From Tetmemena sp. SeJ-2015 (taxonomy: Eukaryota; Ciliophora; Spirotrichea; Sporadotrichida; Oxytrichidae): 64,000 bases of DNA. The translations under genes were made by a program, and so were the position numbers. The notes below the pieces were generated by a model. The model saw only the letters and a list, made by a program, of their open reading frames with translations, searched no databases and had not been told where the DNA came from. The DNA lies in the NCBI GenBank assembly GCA_027382625.1, contig JAJKFJ010021997.1:1-64000 (forward strand), given 5' to 3'. Positions 12,579 through 24,728 of the stretch are shown here, one piece after another. The first letter of the stretch is position 1. Each line of letters opens with the position of its first letter.

Positions 12579-14458
12579 CTATCTTGAAGGAAAGAGAGTG
12601 AGATAGCTATTAAAATGACTTACAAACCTTTTATATGTCAAAGCCATGATATTTGAGAAATTTCTGCTTTCTTTTTTTAAAAATTCCCAACCTCTATAAA
12701 CCATTAGAGCATTTATCCACATCTTTCTGATAAAAGGATCATGAAGTTTTCTTATAGCCAAGAGGGTTTTTATGTTCGCCTATTAAAGAAATTTGGTATT
12801 AACTTTGCCTTACCTTCAGAGTTGAGTGCATGCTCAGATCCAGAGTTGCTTGAATCAGTGATTTCTTGAAAAGACTTTTCGTCCAGGAAACATCAATTTT
12901 AAGTAATCTGCTAAGAGATTGAAGTCAATATTGTTTTCTATTTTTGGTCAATCTTATCCTTTTAAATTCCATGTCCGCTAGAGCTTTATTTTTTTATTTC
13001 ACTATCCAATACTTTAATTTTTCTCTTAATAATTCCAAAAAATCTCTCAACTGGTGCAAGCTTGAAATGATATGGGCCGAGAAACATTGTAGGGATGTCA
13101 AACTCTTTGAGCTTGCTCATAAAAAAGGAGCTTCTATGATACGAGGCGTTATCAAAGATGAGTATATGAGTATTCCTCCATTAGCTATCTTCTCGAGATA
13201 ACTGCTCTATCAATTTTAGGATAAAATCGAAAACTGTCATGCTATTGTTTTTTCCAGAATTGACTGAATAATATGCTTTGTTTTTGCTGCTTAGGCCTGC
13301 TATAATACTCACTTAATTTAATCTTTTAGAGTTTGTTGTGTATATCAGTGAGGAGCGGATACCCCAAGCTCTATTGCGACTGGAAGAGTACTTCAGAGCG
13401 CTCTCGTCAATGTTAATAAGGGTTTTTTGTTCAAAGAGATTTTGTATAAAAAAGTAAGATGCGATTTATCTCTCTTACTTAGATAACAGCAAATTAACTC
13501 TACCGCTTAGATGACTAATCTTAGAATATGATAGCTTCATATTTATCTTCATAAATTTTCTTAAGGAGCTCTCTGAAATGTCAATACTAAACTTTTCCAG
13601 TAATCCTCGCCGCATTGACTTTACTGAACTATTGAAATCATCATCCTCTAAGAGTTACCGAATGCGCAAATCTAAGATTTAGGGTAAATGTTTCGATTTT
13701 CTCTTAGTTGAATTCATCTCTTTTATTAAAGAGTCCTTGTTCTGAGTTAAGATTTCCCTCAATGCTCTTTAAGAAATCTTAAATCTAGTTGCTAAAGTTT
13801 TCTGAGGAACATGGTCTTAAATTCTCAATTGAAATAATTTTTCTATGCATGCAGGGCCAACTCCTGCGAGCGATTTACTTATTAAGGTTTGAGGAGTGTT
13901 TAGAAGGGAGACCTAATTTTAAATATACTCTCTTGCCAATTAAATTTCCTTCTGATCGTTTAGCTCTGTTCCGTGAAAAGAAGGTTTATTTTCCAAATTT
14001 ATCTAGTTTCTTAAGATCCTTAGCATATGATAGTCACTTTCGCGTTCAGGCTCACAATCCCTTTTAAAAATCATGATTGTCATAAGTAGAGATTAAAGCA
14101 GTTGAGGTTCTGAAAGTAAGTTAATGTTTTTTTGTCTATCATTTTCCATTTGGGCTATTCTTCAAGGATCTTAAAGGCAGTCAATTCACTGCAAGGTTGT
14201 GAGATTTTGTTTAATCCTAAGCTCCAGCTAATTAATTTTTTCTAATGAGGCCTCAGAGATTTTAATAGGCTGAAGGTCTTTTTCTCCAAGGACTAATAAG
14301 TTTGAAGCCAAGTGTTTTTCTAAAGATTTGTGCTTTAACTCATTCGTTTCTATCTCATTCTCTTCACTACTCTCTGATGAGCTATCTTGCTAGTTTCCTA
14401 ATTTCTTCTTTTGGAAAAAATCGGTAATTTTTCCCTTTAGTTATCTGAATTAGTTCAT
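12579..14458 (-). pseudogene. Tc1/mariner-type DD34E transposase, damaged
   Basis: A cut-and-paste DDE transposase. From the start at 14458 (MNQFRQLKGK...) there is an acidic Ser-rich N-terminus, then helix-turn-helix-like segments (LATRFKISQRALREIL and SSLRKFMKINMKL), then the catalytic core: INIDES (first Asp, about 13406), LIFDNASYH (second Asp) and GPYHFKLAPVE (Glu) with exactly 34 residues between the second Asp and the Glu, followed by FFGIIKRK. A GT-AG intron near 12762-12795 joins the last exon (LLAIRKLHDPF...). Single-base shifts occur near 14090-14200 and in an A-run after IKRKIKVLDSE, and an in-frame TGA is at 12925-12927. It is either a decayed copy or an intact one hidden by indel errors. 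TBE/Tec transposons of hypotrichs belong to the same superfamily; I do not claim it is one of them. Confidence 0.85.
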
Positions 14459-14642
14459 TTTCGAATTAGAGTATTATCTTTGTTTGGGGTATGTTTTCTC
14501 TTTAAAGAAGTCTAACTCGGCAAAATGAAATCTTATTTTCAATAGTAGCTCCCTATTTATTAACTATAAAATTTATTAATTTATAATTTATTAACTATAA
14601 AAGAGAACAAGCTACTCTCAAAACTTAAGATCAACGTGTAGA

Positions 14643-15455
14643 ATGAATTTCTCAAACGTCAACGTACATCAAATTAGAGAGAAGATTGGCAGCAAAAAAG
14701 AGCTTTATGATTTTCTAAGCTAGGACTGCAATGCATTTTTGCCGAAATTTACTTGCACAAATGTTTATTTCCTAAAAAGCATTATAAATGGCCAAAAAGA
14801 AGTAAATTTTTCTTGATTTAAAGTTTTAGTATCTAAAGCGACACGAAGTTATTGTAAGTGCAGTACCTTAGATCGATGGACTGACTGCAGAAGATTTCAT
14901 AAGCTATGCGCAGAGCTCTCAGAGAATCCTGTCTTACTTTCCGGATCAATGCGATTGGTTGCATCTCGATAAAAAGTGGATTTGCGACGTTATTATGTCT
15001 ATTGACAAAGAAGGATGCTTAGCAATGATTAATGAAGCGAAAAAGGCAAGGCTAGAGAAATATAACTAAAAGCAAGATCTGATTGTTTAAATGAGACCAG
15101 AAATCGCTCAAGCACTAAATCAAACTCTTCAGTTTAGCTGTAATTCACTTAATCCTTACTATTTTTAGAGCAAAAAGGTAGATCGGCGTTTCTACTCAAG
15201 AATACTTCAAACAGGAAAAGAAATCTTAAGGAAATTGAAGAAGTGAAGTAAGAGGAGAATCTCTTGCATTCTAGCAAGCAGAAATATCTCGAATAAAACA
15301 AAAGAGTGAGGCAAGAAGTTAACGATCTACAGCAATAAGTCGACGAGCTTCAAGATTATAAGCAGCTCGTAATGCAGCTACACTAGGCGGGGATCATTAA
15401 TGAAGACGGGAATCCACTTCCCCGTCAGCAAAATTTTAATGATAAAATGGAATGA
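14643..15455 (+). CDS. Unrecognised coiled-coil protein of the element
   Basis: Not recognised. Start at 14643 (MNFSNVNVHQIREKIG). With one base removed from the A-run near 14790 the frame continues through a globular part (RHEVIVSAVPQIDGL, ILSYFPDQCDWLHLDKKWIC) to FYSR near 15205. After a second one-base shift it runs into a strongly heptad-like coiled coil (EEVKQEENLLHSS, VNDLQQQVDEL) ending ...QQNFNDKME with a TGA at 15453. Total about 270 residues. It lies divergently, 185 bp from the transposase start and convergent with the SecA-like gene. A role in the element is inferred from position only. Confidence 0.6.
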
Positions 15456-15582
15456 AAAAGATGAGATTGAAAGCGAATAAAGAATTAACGCTTTAAATTT
15501 TTAATTAAAATTAATTATCAACTTTGCAATTTAAGGGTCACAAAGCTTAAGGGTAAAAAAAAGAGCTCTGCTCCTGTATATC

Positions 15583-18500
15583 TCATTTAGAAGCTTTTAT
15601 GCTTGCTCTAGTAGTTCTCTTTACTAAGTTAATTGCAGGGTTTGCAGGTTAAACAGAAAGACTCTTAGTTGTTATCTTATCTTCTGAGAGCTTTCTTTGA
15701 TTCATTCGAGAAGAAATTTTGAGATCCGATGTATTATTCTTTGCTTATTATCTTGGATTTGGAGTTCTCTTCCCCTTTTCTTTCAAGTCATGCTTCAAAA
15801 AGGTACTTTTTAAATCAGAATTGTCTGCCTCTTCGTGCTCAGATTCTGTTTCTGTTATATCCTATTTAGTAATTGAAGCTTTCTTAGATCTTTTAAACTT
15901 TCCTTTGATCTCCTCTGTCTTATCTTAGTGAGACTCTAGCGTTATTGGCTTTTAGTCTATTGATTTCAAAGTAGCAACTACAGGGCTATCTTCTTCCACT
16001 CTTTTATTCTAGTATTTCTCTTCTTCTTTGATATTCTGGACTTCTTCATTTTTTTCCAATGCTACTGATGAATTTTAATTACAATTCTTTTCTTCTTTTG
16101 CTCTATCGTCTATGATTTATAAGACTTCCACTTCAATTGCATAGCTACTCTTAGCCTAATCAGCTCCAATATCTTTTTGATAAATGGTTCAGAGAATTGA
16201 TTGCAACTTAGAATACTTCAAATGATTTTCATTTTCTAAGAACTCTTGCTTACACGATATCGCCTGCTCTATCGTATCTTGAGATCCACCTTGCCAAATA
16301 AACTGCCTCCATTATCCTTTATTTTCTAATCTTCCTACTCTTCCTATAATTTGCTCTGTCGTCCTTTTACTAAATATGTCAGCGATAACTAAGTAAATTC
16401 CGCCATTTTGCTCTATCTCTCTTGAAGTCATCAAGTCAGTTCCTCTTCCTTGTATTTCTGAAAGTAAAAACACTCCATACCTTTTGTTTGCATTAGGTAA
16501 ATTAAATTTCTCTTCCAAATACGCATCAGTCTTTGAACCTTTTGCAATTTTCATACTGTAGAATTATAGCTCCGTGAATTTTTTAAAATATATCTCTATC
16601 ATAGAGTAAGATGCGCTCGCCACTATTAAAAGTGGAGTTTGAATAGTTTATTTAATAGCTAGCTCATACAAAGCTTTACAATAATCCACCTGGCTATTCG
16701 AAAATAATTTGTCTTGTAAATGAACCTTTTTATCCTATCTTAACTAAGCAAGGTTTGGGAATTTAATTTCACTTGTTGAATAAGAGAGACTAAGGCAAAC
16801 TTCCTCTTTTGATGTCAAAACAGATCCTGTCAGGCCGACAACTTATTTAGCGTTATTTATAAATTGAATCGTCGTGCTCATCTAATTTGGAGATCCATCA
16901 AATATGATCCAATCATATTCGTCAATAGCCAAAGTGCTCTCACTCACAAATGTTTCAAAATTCTTATCCGAGAATTTACTCTCAAAAAATTTCTAGGTCA
17001 TGTAATATAATCCAAGTTTATTTTCAAATTAATTTGAGTTCACATAAAGGTTGCATCCCGCTATTAACTTTTAGAATCGTTTTTCATCCCTGAGTATCAA
17101 ATAATCACTCTTTCCAAGAATAATTGAGCTTCTGTTATATTACAGACAGGACAATATTGCTAATGAAGTTGCTAACAATGTCTTTCCATTTCCGATCCCG
17201 AAGTTAAAGAATTAAAACTTCTCTCCTCCTTAATTAAAAAAGTTCAGGCATAATTTTTGCAGGCTTAGAAATTTAAAGCCTAGCAGCTCTTCCACGCGAG
17301 TTATATGAGAGCTCAAGGATGCAAGATTTTCTGAGGCGTCGTTGCAATATCCTAACACCCGTTTATTGTTTTTATTAAGTTTTTTAAACTTGCTGATCAT
17401 TTTGTAGAAAAGAGATTGCGAAAACTCATCTTGAATTTTAGGGTTTTTTAGAATTTACTTTATAGAGCTATCGTTTCCATTTATCATATCGATAATAATA
17501 TCTGGCCTATTTTTAATTCCCTTTTCTAGTTATATAGTCACTACCTTATTTATGACTTCTAAGATTTCAGTGATTTTTCCAACCCATCTGAGGTTTCTCT
17601 CTTTTAATTCAATAGAAATTTAGCTAATGAGCAAAGCAAAATCCGAATGATCCAAAAAATCCCACTTAAGAATGAAAATGCTTTTTATATTATTAATCAT
17701 TTGATCTAGCTCTTCATAGCTAGAAGCCTGACAAAGAGCACATATTTAAACAAAGTCACCAACTACTTCGACTGGGATTTATCTAATTAATCTGAGCCCG
17801 AATTCTTACTTCAAGATTAAAATAAACGGCTTTGTCAAGCAAAGCAATGTATTTGGAAGAAGTCTTATTACTTGCGCATCTATCTTAAAAGATGTGAAAG
17901 TTCCAGCCATCAAAGGAATAATTCCTATATTTTTGCTATCTAGCAAAAACAAATCATCAGAGAGCTTTGAGAAATGCTCCACCTCATTTATGAAAACATA
18001 GTTAGCTAAACCCAGAGTTTACTCGGAATTAGGTCTGTGAGCCAATAAAGTCATTGAATTTTTCAGTAAGTTAAGATCTATTTATATTAGCTCTTCTCTG
18101 TAGTAGAGTAAAGATTGAACAAAAAGCCTCGTCTTAATTTGAAGCTCCTGTTTCAAGTTTAGATTCAGCTCATGCACTAGGCTGAACATACCATCATAAA
18201 AATTTGAGGAGCAAGTGGTTTTCAGGTTAATTAAAAATTCTAGGAGACTCTAGCTGTTTCGAAGGCAAATTTTTTCTAAAAAATCATATCTCTCCTGAGG
18301 CTTGAGGAGCATATATTCCCTTAAGTAGTTTGACGTTATCTCAGATTGAATCTTAGCACCATAGTTCGCCTACGGAGTTTAAGTTGTTTATGCAGAGATT
18401 GATGGCACAGTTGTCTTATGAAGTGAAGGCATAGGTTCTATCATCGTGCAGTAGTCTACTCTGATTTTTGAAGGCAATCTACTTCCTTAAGTTGGAAAAT

Positions 18501-18879
18501 CTTTTAATGACTTGCTGCCTTTTTTTTGTGCCTAGTTTAATACGTACTTACTAAGAAACCTGGGAAGATCCCTAGACTCTCTTAAAGGCTTAAACTCCTC
18601 AAGTTTTAGGATTTTATCTAAATCGTAGTTATGGGAGGGGAGTATAAGTTTTGCTTTGTCGATTAAATCAGGATGATCTGCTCCCTCATAGACTGAAGGT
18701 CGACCTCGCTTTCTCAAAAAGAAGTCCTTCAAATCCGTTTCTTCACCTTAATTCTAATCACTTATGACTGTTTCATTGCCATTTTTTATCTCTGGAGGTT
18801 GAGTTTTCTTCTTTTTAAGCTCACCCTCATTTTATTTGAGCGGCTGAGACTCTTGAGAGCAATTGGGGACCTTACTCAT
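15583..18879 (-). CDS. SecA-like DEAD/helicase-domain protein
   Basis: About 1,100 codons. It starts at 18879 (MSKVPNCSQES) and has an AT-hook-like RKRGRP near residue 55, suggesting DNA contact. Residues ~550-850 form a SecA-type two-lobed ATPase: Walker A FGIGNGKTLLATSLA (about residue 560), Walker B LAIDEYDWIIFDG, motif III GLTGS, then the C-terminal lobe with the SecA hallmark GRGTDL (about residue 813) and QIIGRVGR. Bacterial SecA uses this motor to push proteins through SecYEG, but the substrate-binding and SecY-contact parts are not evident here. Nuclear SecA-like ATPases of eukaryotes are poorly understood. The C-terminal 200 residues are Lys/Glu-rich. The long frame is open except for one TGA at 16189-16191; the final TGA is at 15583. 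No intron is needed. Placement next to a transposase suggests a mobile-element or viral-type origin (inference). Confidence 0.75.
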
Positions 18880-19000
18880 AAAATTGTGGTGGTATTTAAA
18901 ATTATAAATGACTCTTATTAAAACTTAAATATACTTAATAATAGAACTTAAAAATACTTAAATCAACTTATTTCCTATTTATTAGCCACTTAATTAGAGA

Positions 19001-19702
19001 ATGGCACAAAACACTAATAATTTTTGAGTAATCCAACAAGATGAAGGTCTTAAAATTGCTCTTAAGTCCTAAGAAGTTCCAATGCGATAAGATTTAGAAT
19101 GATCGATATAACATCCCATTTTGGGAATGAAAAGATAATTAAATTTGATGATTCGAAGTAGAAAAGAAGGTGCCTATTCTTGAGAAATTATTTGAAAAGT
19201 AGAGCCTACTTAATAAGATTAATCTTAATAAATTAAGAAACTTAAATAAAGCAAGCAGCCTTTTATTTCCAACTTCCCTTCCCTCTCAAAACTAATGTTG
19301 AAGTAGAATTTCTTCTTCAATATGATCAACTTGAAAGCAAGATAGTCAAATGTGGATGCACAAAAACTTAAATAACTAAACTACAGAAAATGTGAGAGGA
19401 TTAAATTCCTATTTACTTCTGGAATCTCCTCAATAAATGAAAATGTTTATAGCCTAGAAATAGAACATGATGTGAATTATAAAACTACTTTTTCCCTACT
19501 CTAGCACACATAATAAATTAAGATGAAGAAAACTACACATAAAAATAAGTTGAAAGTTCATTTGCTGAATATTCAAACCAATAATAGTGAGAAGGAATAG
19601 CCTAACTTATTATTCAGCCTCTTGTTTTTAGATTTGTTTTATAATTTCAGCTTACTTTTGAAAATTTTTACCTTAACACAACTTATGATAAAGAAGAAGT
19701 GA
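19001..19702 (+). CDS. Unrecognised small ORF, convergent with the zinc-knuckle gene
   Basis: Not recognised. Start at 19001 (MAQNTNN...). A coding-like path needs one-base shifts at the T-run near 19031 and near 19130; it then reads RRCLFLRNYLKSRAYLI, FYFQLPFPLKTNVEVEF and, after another shift near 19390, KCERIKFLFTSGISS before a TGA at 19700. The beta-rich middle has no motif I can name. Its 3' end overlaps the 3' end of the minus-strand gene by about 55 bp. Low confidence that it is expressed. Confidence 0.35.
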
Positions 19703-22500
19703 ATTTCTAAATTTGGACTATAGATTTTGCTTTGGTGTTAAGCTCCTTGATACGCTTCATAGCTTGCTGATTAGTCCACAGATAGGAGAAGATCTGCATG
19801 GGTATCTCATCATTCTTGAAGAAGTTTGCAACGTATCTCGCCCTCGAAGTAACTTCCTTGTAGCCTTGCGCCTTAGTAAAGAGCTCTTTAGTTTTCTCGT
19901 CGTCCATTTTAATAATTCAACCTACCAAATCAAATTTCCCTAACCCAACCTCAGCGGCTTTACTCCTCTTATGTAGGATAAATTTTGGAGAATTCAATAT
20001 AATAGGTTAGTAATAAATAAATCTCCTTCTGTAATCAAAAGGACTCGATTTTGTTTTTCGAGTACCCTTTCTGAAGATAACTAATGGTCTGTCTTTATAA
20101 TAGGTTTAAATAAAGAAAGCAGTAGTGGTGGTTGCACTCTTTTGCTTTAGTTGAATAGTTATCTATACTTTGCGCCTCCTTAATTACTAAGAGTGAGAGT
20201 GGATTCTCTAAGACTCACTTGTTAATTAATCTAAATTTAATCTGACCGTGAGTAGTGCTACCTTCTTAATTATCACTTAGTTAGTTAATCAATAAATTTC
20301 CCGAAGTTATTCCCAAATTATAAGTTAAAAAAGGGTGATGATTCAGTATTTTTCACAATGTGAATATTCTTATTACGAACTTCAAGTGCAGTGAAATAAT
20401 TATAATGATTTCTCTCAGAGGCTCTTCAATTAATCCAATTATTTAGGCTACTCACTCTTAATAATTATTATACCCCTTTCATCTTAAATAACTTTATAGT
20501 TCTCAACTCATAGTATAAAAAGGTCATCATGAAAAATTATAAATTATTGTAGTCTTTGAAGACTGAGTGAAGTATGAGATGATTCTCATTCTTGAGGGGT
20601 GGACGTGTGATTAGCCTCCTCACTCTAGGCAATTAGAGGCTCATTAAAAAATTGTTGACTCTTGAGGTTGCTTAGATTATTGTCCATACTCCTCTTGCCT
20701 TCTTAATTTATACTGCTCTAATTGTTAAAGTCTTGTTTTTTTAGTAACTGGCCAGTTTAGATAGTTATTTTTAGTTCAGAGCCCTTGCTTTGGTCGTCCT
20801 AATGAATAATTATGAAGAATAAGAATAGATTTTCGCATTATTAAATGAGGCTACTCTAACTCTGGCATATTTGGGGCTTTGAACTCTGTCTCTTTCAACA
20901 ACGAGTTTAGGTCCACCAACTCAAAATTTGACTCTGCTATCTCTTGCTAGAACTTATAATATAAATTACAGTTAGTTCTTAAGATTATAAACTTTAAGTC
21001 GCCACCTGATGATAGATGGTCAAGCACGAAATGGAACAAACAGTTCTCAAAATACAAATCAATCAGTTCAATATCGAATGTTTTTTATTCTTGCAAGCCC
21101 ATTTCTGATATTTCTCAGGGTTGTAACCAATCATCTCAAGAACTTTGCTTACCTCTTCTTTGCTAAGCTCTTCTAGAGTTCTCAACCTCTCTGCTTTCTA
21201 GCTTGAAGGATTTTATCCTTAGGGGATTTTGGCAGTTCCACTCATCTCACTTACTTTAGAGTTGAGCCTCTTTCTCTGATACTTAAAAATGTTTTAGAGT
21301 TTAAAAGGAATGTAAATTAACTTCTAATGGACGCTGTTCTCTTGATTAGACTGACTCATGAATGTCGAAGTTAACTCGGTGTTATCTTACATTTGAAATC
21401 CATTGATACTCCTAGCTATAGATAAATTAAAAGATATTACATTATACAAACAATTTTCTATGGAGTCTTAAGTGAGGCTGCTCATTTTCGTTGAGGCTGA
21501 GTCATATGCGTTAGGTTCATTCTTCTATTTCTCCTCCTCCACTTTATTTAAACTTTCCAGACTCTCAACAGGCAGTGGGTTCTTTCTCTTTCTGCCTCTC
21601 TTAGACTTCTGCGTGACCTCTGGCTGCGCGAATTTCCCCTCACTCTTTTAATTGTCTCTGATTTCACCAGTTAAAGTCTGTTAATTTTTCTGTTAAAGTT
21701 AGGCTTGTAATAATTCAGTCTTTTCTGATGAGAAGTTTGCGGTGGTGTCCATAGAGTTTTAACTGCCATCAGAATTTTTAGGGATTTGGGAATCTGAAGA
21801 TGCACGAAGAATGCTCCTTAGAGATTCCCTTTAGTTTTTGATGAGACAGCTGAGGTGGTATGCACCCTCGCAATAAGAACATACTAGTGTAAAGTCCTTT
21901 TTGTCCTCCTTCTTTTTACTGGGCATCTAGCTATCTCACTTAAAATTAAACCTATTAGGTTGTTTATTTAAGATAATTTTCTATCTCCTGTTGTCGCTTT
22001 TGAGATAGAGTTTAAGTGAGCAGCAAATTTATCCTATGATTTGGCAGCTGCCTTTTGCAGAGATTTGTTTATATAATTCTTTTTGAGAGCTGCGACACTG
22101 GCATCTTATGCGAAGGAAGTAGTAGAGTAGGAATTCACTCCCTTCCCTTATTTCAAAGTCTGGCTTTTTCCAACTTTAACAACTTGTAGAGAATCTAGAG
22201 CTGATTTCTTTATAGAGAAAAGTTAATAAGAGATTCAAATTTAAAAATCTCTCTAAAATGACAACACTCAGAGTACTTCATTTCCTCTGCTGCCTTTTAT
22301 TCCTACAGTGCCAATAGAGCATCTTTCACTTTAAAATGTCACAAAATATACTAGAACTCATGAAAGAGTTCCCTTAATAACTAATTAATTATTGTATTTA
22401 ATGCTACTTTGTTTTTCATTTTCTTGGTGTCTTTGATTTGAGAGAGCGCTTTAGAGATCTTCAGCTTCGAAATTCCTTTTTACTCCTTAATTAGTTCCAT
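19647..22500 (-). CDS. Large zinc-knuckle and AT-hook-like protein of the element
   Basis: A run of coding-like sequence from 22500 (MELIKEQKGISKLKIS...) to 19647, possibly one protein of over 900 residues or two or three adjacent ORFs. A second candidate start at 21926 (MPSKKKEDKKDF) is followed at once by a compact zinc-knuckle-like CSYCEGAYHLSC (CX2CX4HX2C) and about 150 residues later by a basic KRGRKRKNP motif. The middle includes EELSKEEVSKVLEMIGYNP and FDIELIDLYFENCLFHFVLD. The last part (MDDEKTKELFTKAQG from 19907) could be a separate small ORF. Single-base shifts occur in an A-run near 21085 and a G-run near 20780. TGA codons interrupt otherwise continuous frames at 22339, 21936, 20426, 20273 and 19917. 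Function unknown; nucleic-acid binding is inferred from the motifs. Confidence 0.55.
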
Positions 22501-22963
22501 TCACATATCATTTATATTATAGCTTACAAGAATTTGAAGTGTAGTTTAAATTGCCTCTGAAATGTAAGGTGAAAGGAAGTTCTATCCAGATTCTGTTTCG
22601 GCCCCATTTAGAGCCCTCCCTGCCCTTCTTGTAACCTGGGTCTCTATCAAAATGAAAATACATTTTAAGTTCTAAAATATTAAAATGTATCAAGTTGATA
22701 GAGAGCATCCGCTTGCTCTTATGCCAACACAGATATCAACATAAGTCAAATGCAATAATAACACATTAAATTAAAGATGAGGGTATTTCCGGTTTGAGAA
22801 GACTTCAGCAGGAGATTCAGATTGATTGAAGCAGGGTTTGAGGGAGTGGGTGGCCATTTAATTGAAACCCCATTCTCGCATTAATTAGGGCCGGAGACGG
22901 TCTAGCCAGTAGATTAACTATAAGTTCTCAGCAAAGTATTCCACCAAGAGAATAATATATAAT

Positions 22964-23804
22964 TCACACTTGCAAATGTAGATATATAGTTATGAAGAGA
23001 GGGCTTGAGACGAGTAGAAGAAGCTGCGCCTCTTGGAAGTTAGAGAGGAGAGAAGTGGGAAGAGAAGGGTGTAGGTTTTAGAGAAGAGAGGGTAGATTTA
23101 TAATATCAGACCTTTCTTATAGACTTTGCTATTATGATACGCTTTCAAGGGAGGCCGAGCTATTTATATAATCATTAAATGGATAATAGGTAAATTGTTT
23201 TTAGCTTTAATAGTGAAGAAGGACGAGCAATTCAGCTTGGAATACCTCATCTTGCTTTGTTCTAGTTTTGGCCTTCAAAGCCACTCCCTTGCCCTCCTGT
23301 CTAAGCTACAAATAAAATACTAAGTAGAGAGCATAAAATAAATTCTCAAGTCTAAGCTTGTAGTTAAGTGCGTTGAGTAGGAGATGTTTTTTCAGCTGAG
23401 GGGCGAATTTTCGGATAAAAATTTGAGTGTGTAGAAAGAGTTGCTTTTCCTGCTCCTGCACCTCCCGCAAGGGGACCACATTTAAAATCTACTCATCTTC
23501 TTCTTAATAATCCTTGATTTAAATAACACTCTATTAGAGAATGGAAATGTAGCAAGCATGGTTAAAATTTTAAAATTTCTGAGTTCCCTTCCCTTGAGCC
23601 TTTGGAATAGCCATCTTTGAGTAAAACCGAGTCTTCGCTACCTAGATATTTGGCTGAGTCGCAGTTGGGGTCTGTAGTTTCAGATCGAGTGCTGATGTTT
23701 CCGAAATTCGAGAATGCATTTTCCAAAGGAGACTTCACAAGTCCCAAAAGATTATAATTGTTTGGTCGCAGAGTAGTCATCGTAGTAGCAGTAGTATTAT
23801 CCAC
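22964..23804 (-). CDS. Unrecognised helical protein
   Basis: Not recognised. Start at 23804 (MDNTTATTMTTLRPNNYN), a Ser/Asn-rich leader. After an unresolved one-base frame change near 23535-23560 (intron, IES or indel) the frame continues EEDEQILNVVPLREVQEQEK, then a Leu/Phe/Tyr-rich segment (NALNYKLRLENLFYALYLVF) that may be a membrane or buried helix. The last TGA is at 22964, but the final ~60 codons look less coding. It sits between the element block and the first conventional genes. Confidence 0.45.
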
Positions 23805-23940
23805 TAAATAATTATAGTATATAAAATACCGTTCACTCTCAAATCCATTTTCACTATATTAGTAATTGTAATATCTCTATTGTTTATTTGCTTTTAAAAC
23901 TATTAAACTTGCGGGTTCTCTCTCCGAATTTATAATCCCT

Positions 23941-24531
23941 TCATCTCTTACAGTCAGTTATCTGACCTGGCTCCTTCTTCTTAATTAGCTTTGATACCAT
24001 GTCCTTGTCAGGCGAATACTCTTCGCTAAGTTCTTCTAACATTTTTAAGTCTTCGCCTGGGGGAACTGAAATCTTTTCCTCCTCTCAGTTTTAGCTTTTT
24101 TTTTTGAGTTAAACACAGCCCTCGAGTTAAATAAATAGTTAAAAATGTCTAATTGTTATTCTCAACTTTTTTTTAAAATTAGAAGTTTGGTTTCTTAAGA
24201 TTGTTGAAAACTAGGTTTACATTATATTGCCCATGTTAATACTTAATTGAAGCCGCAGTGGTAGAATTTTGAGGGGTGTGGTAGGGTGATGTTGACAATC
24301 GTGGAAATTAAATTAGTCACCTCTGTTTCCTCCCTCTTACTAATAAATCAATGGATACCTTTCTTCATTATCAAATTAATTCCATATGTTATAGAGAGAT
24401 GTTGATAATCCATTTTTGCAATTTTTGTAATTCATTAAGGGAAGATGATTTTCGAACGCTTTAAACTTCTTCCCTGGAATTGAAGTACCATGCCAAAATA
24501 TCTTCCCTTTTCTCCAAAATGTCTTCTCCAT
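23941..24531 (-). CDS. Small unrecognised protein, two or more exons
   Basis: Start at 24531 (MEKTFWRKGKIFWHGTSIPGK), first exon to about residue 58 (...NIWNQFDNEE). The last exon reads EEEKISVPPGEDLKMLEELS...GQITDCKR with TGA at 23941. The middle (about 24095-24340) is AT-rich and probably intronic or IES sequence; I could not place the splice sites. No family recognised. Confidence 0.45.
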
Positions 24532-24728
24532 TGTTTGTGAGAGTTAAAAATATAAAATTAATTAATTGTAGAGTTGATCAGAAAATTTCATTTGCTTCAA
24601 TCCACTCCATTTAATATAGTAAAATTGATAGTGAAATAAGGTATTTGGTAATTATAAAAAACTATTTACAAGTTTAAATGACAAAATCAATAAGCTAATT
24701 TACTAATTAAAATTCTTAAATTTGAATT

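Larger units (their letters stand above)
11845..22500. mobile_element. Probable germline-limited mobile-element block
   Basis: A roughly 10.6 kb block holding a DD34E transposase, a coiled-coil ORF, a SecA-like protein, a small plus-strand ORF and a long zinc-knuckle ORF, with alternating gene orientation. Its base composition is more AT-rich than the host genes to the right, and its proteins have no introns I could confirm except one in the transposase. I found no terminal inverted repeats or target-site duplication enclosing the whole block, so the limits are those of the outermost recognisable pieces. It may be several elements side by side. Confidence 0.45.

Noticed and set aside
12944..13201. 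Plus-strand 85-residue ORF
   Set aside because: Antisense shadow of the transposase catalytic core.
11845..22500. Maverick/Polinton or TBE identity
   Set aside because: No polymerase B, retroviral-type integrase or capsid motif was seen, no telomere-like ends, and the gene order does not match TBE as I know it.
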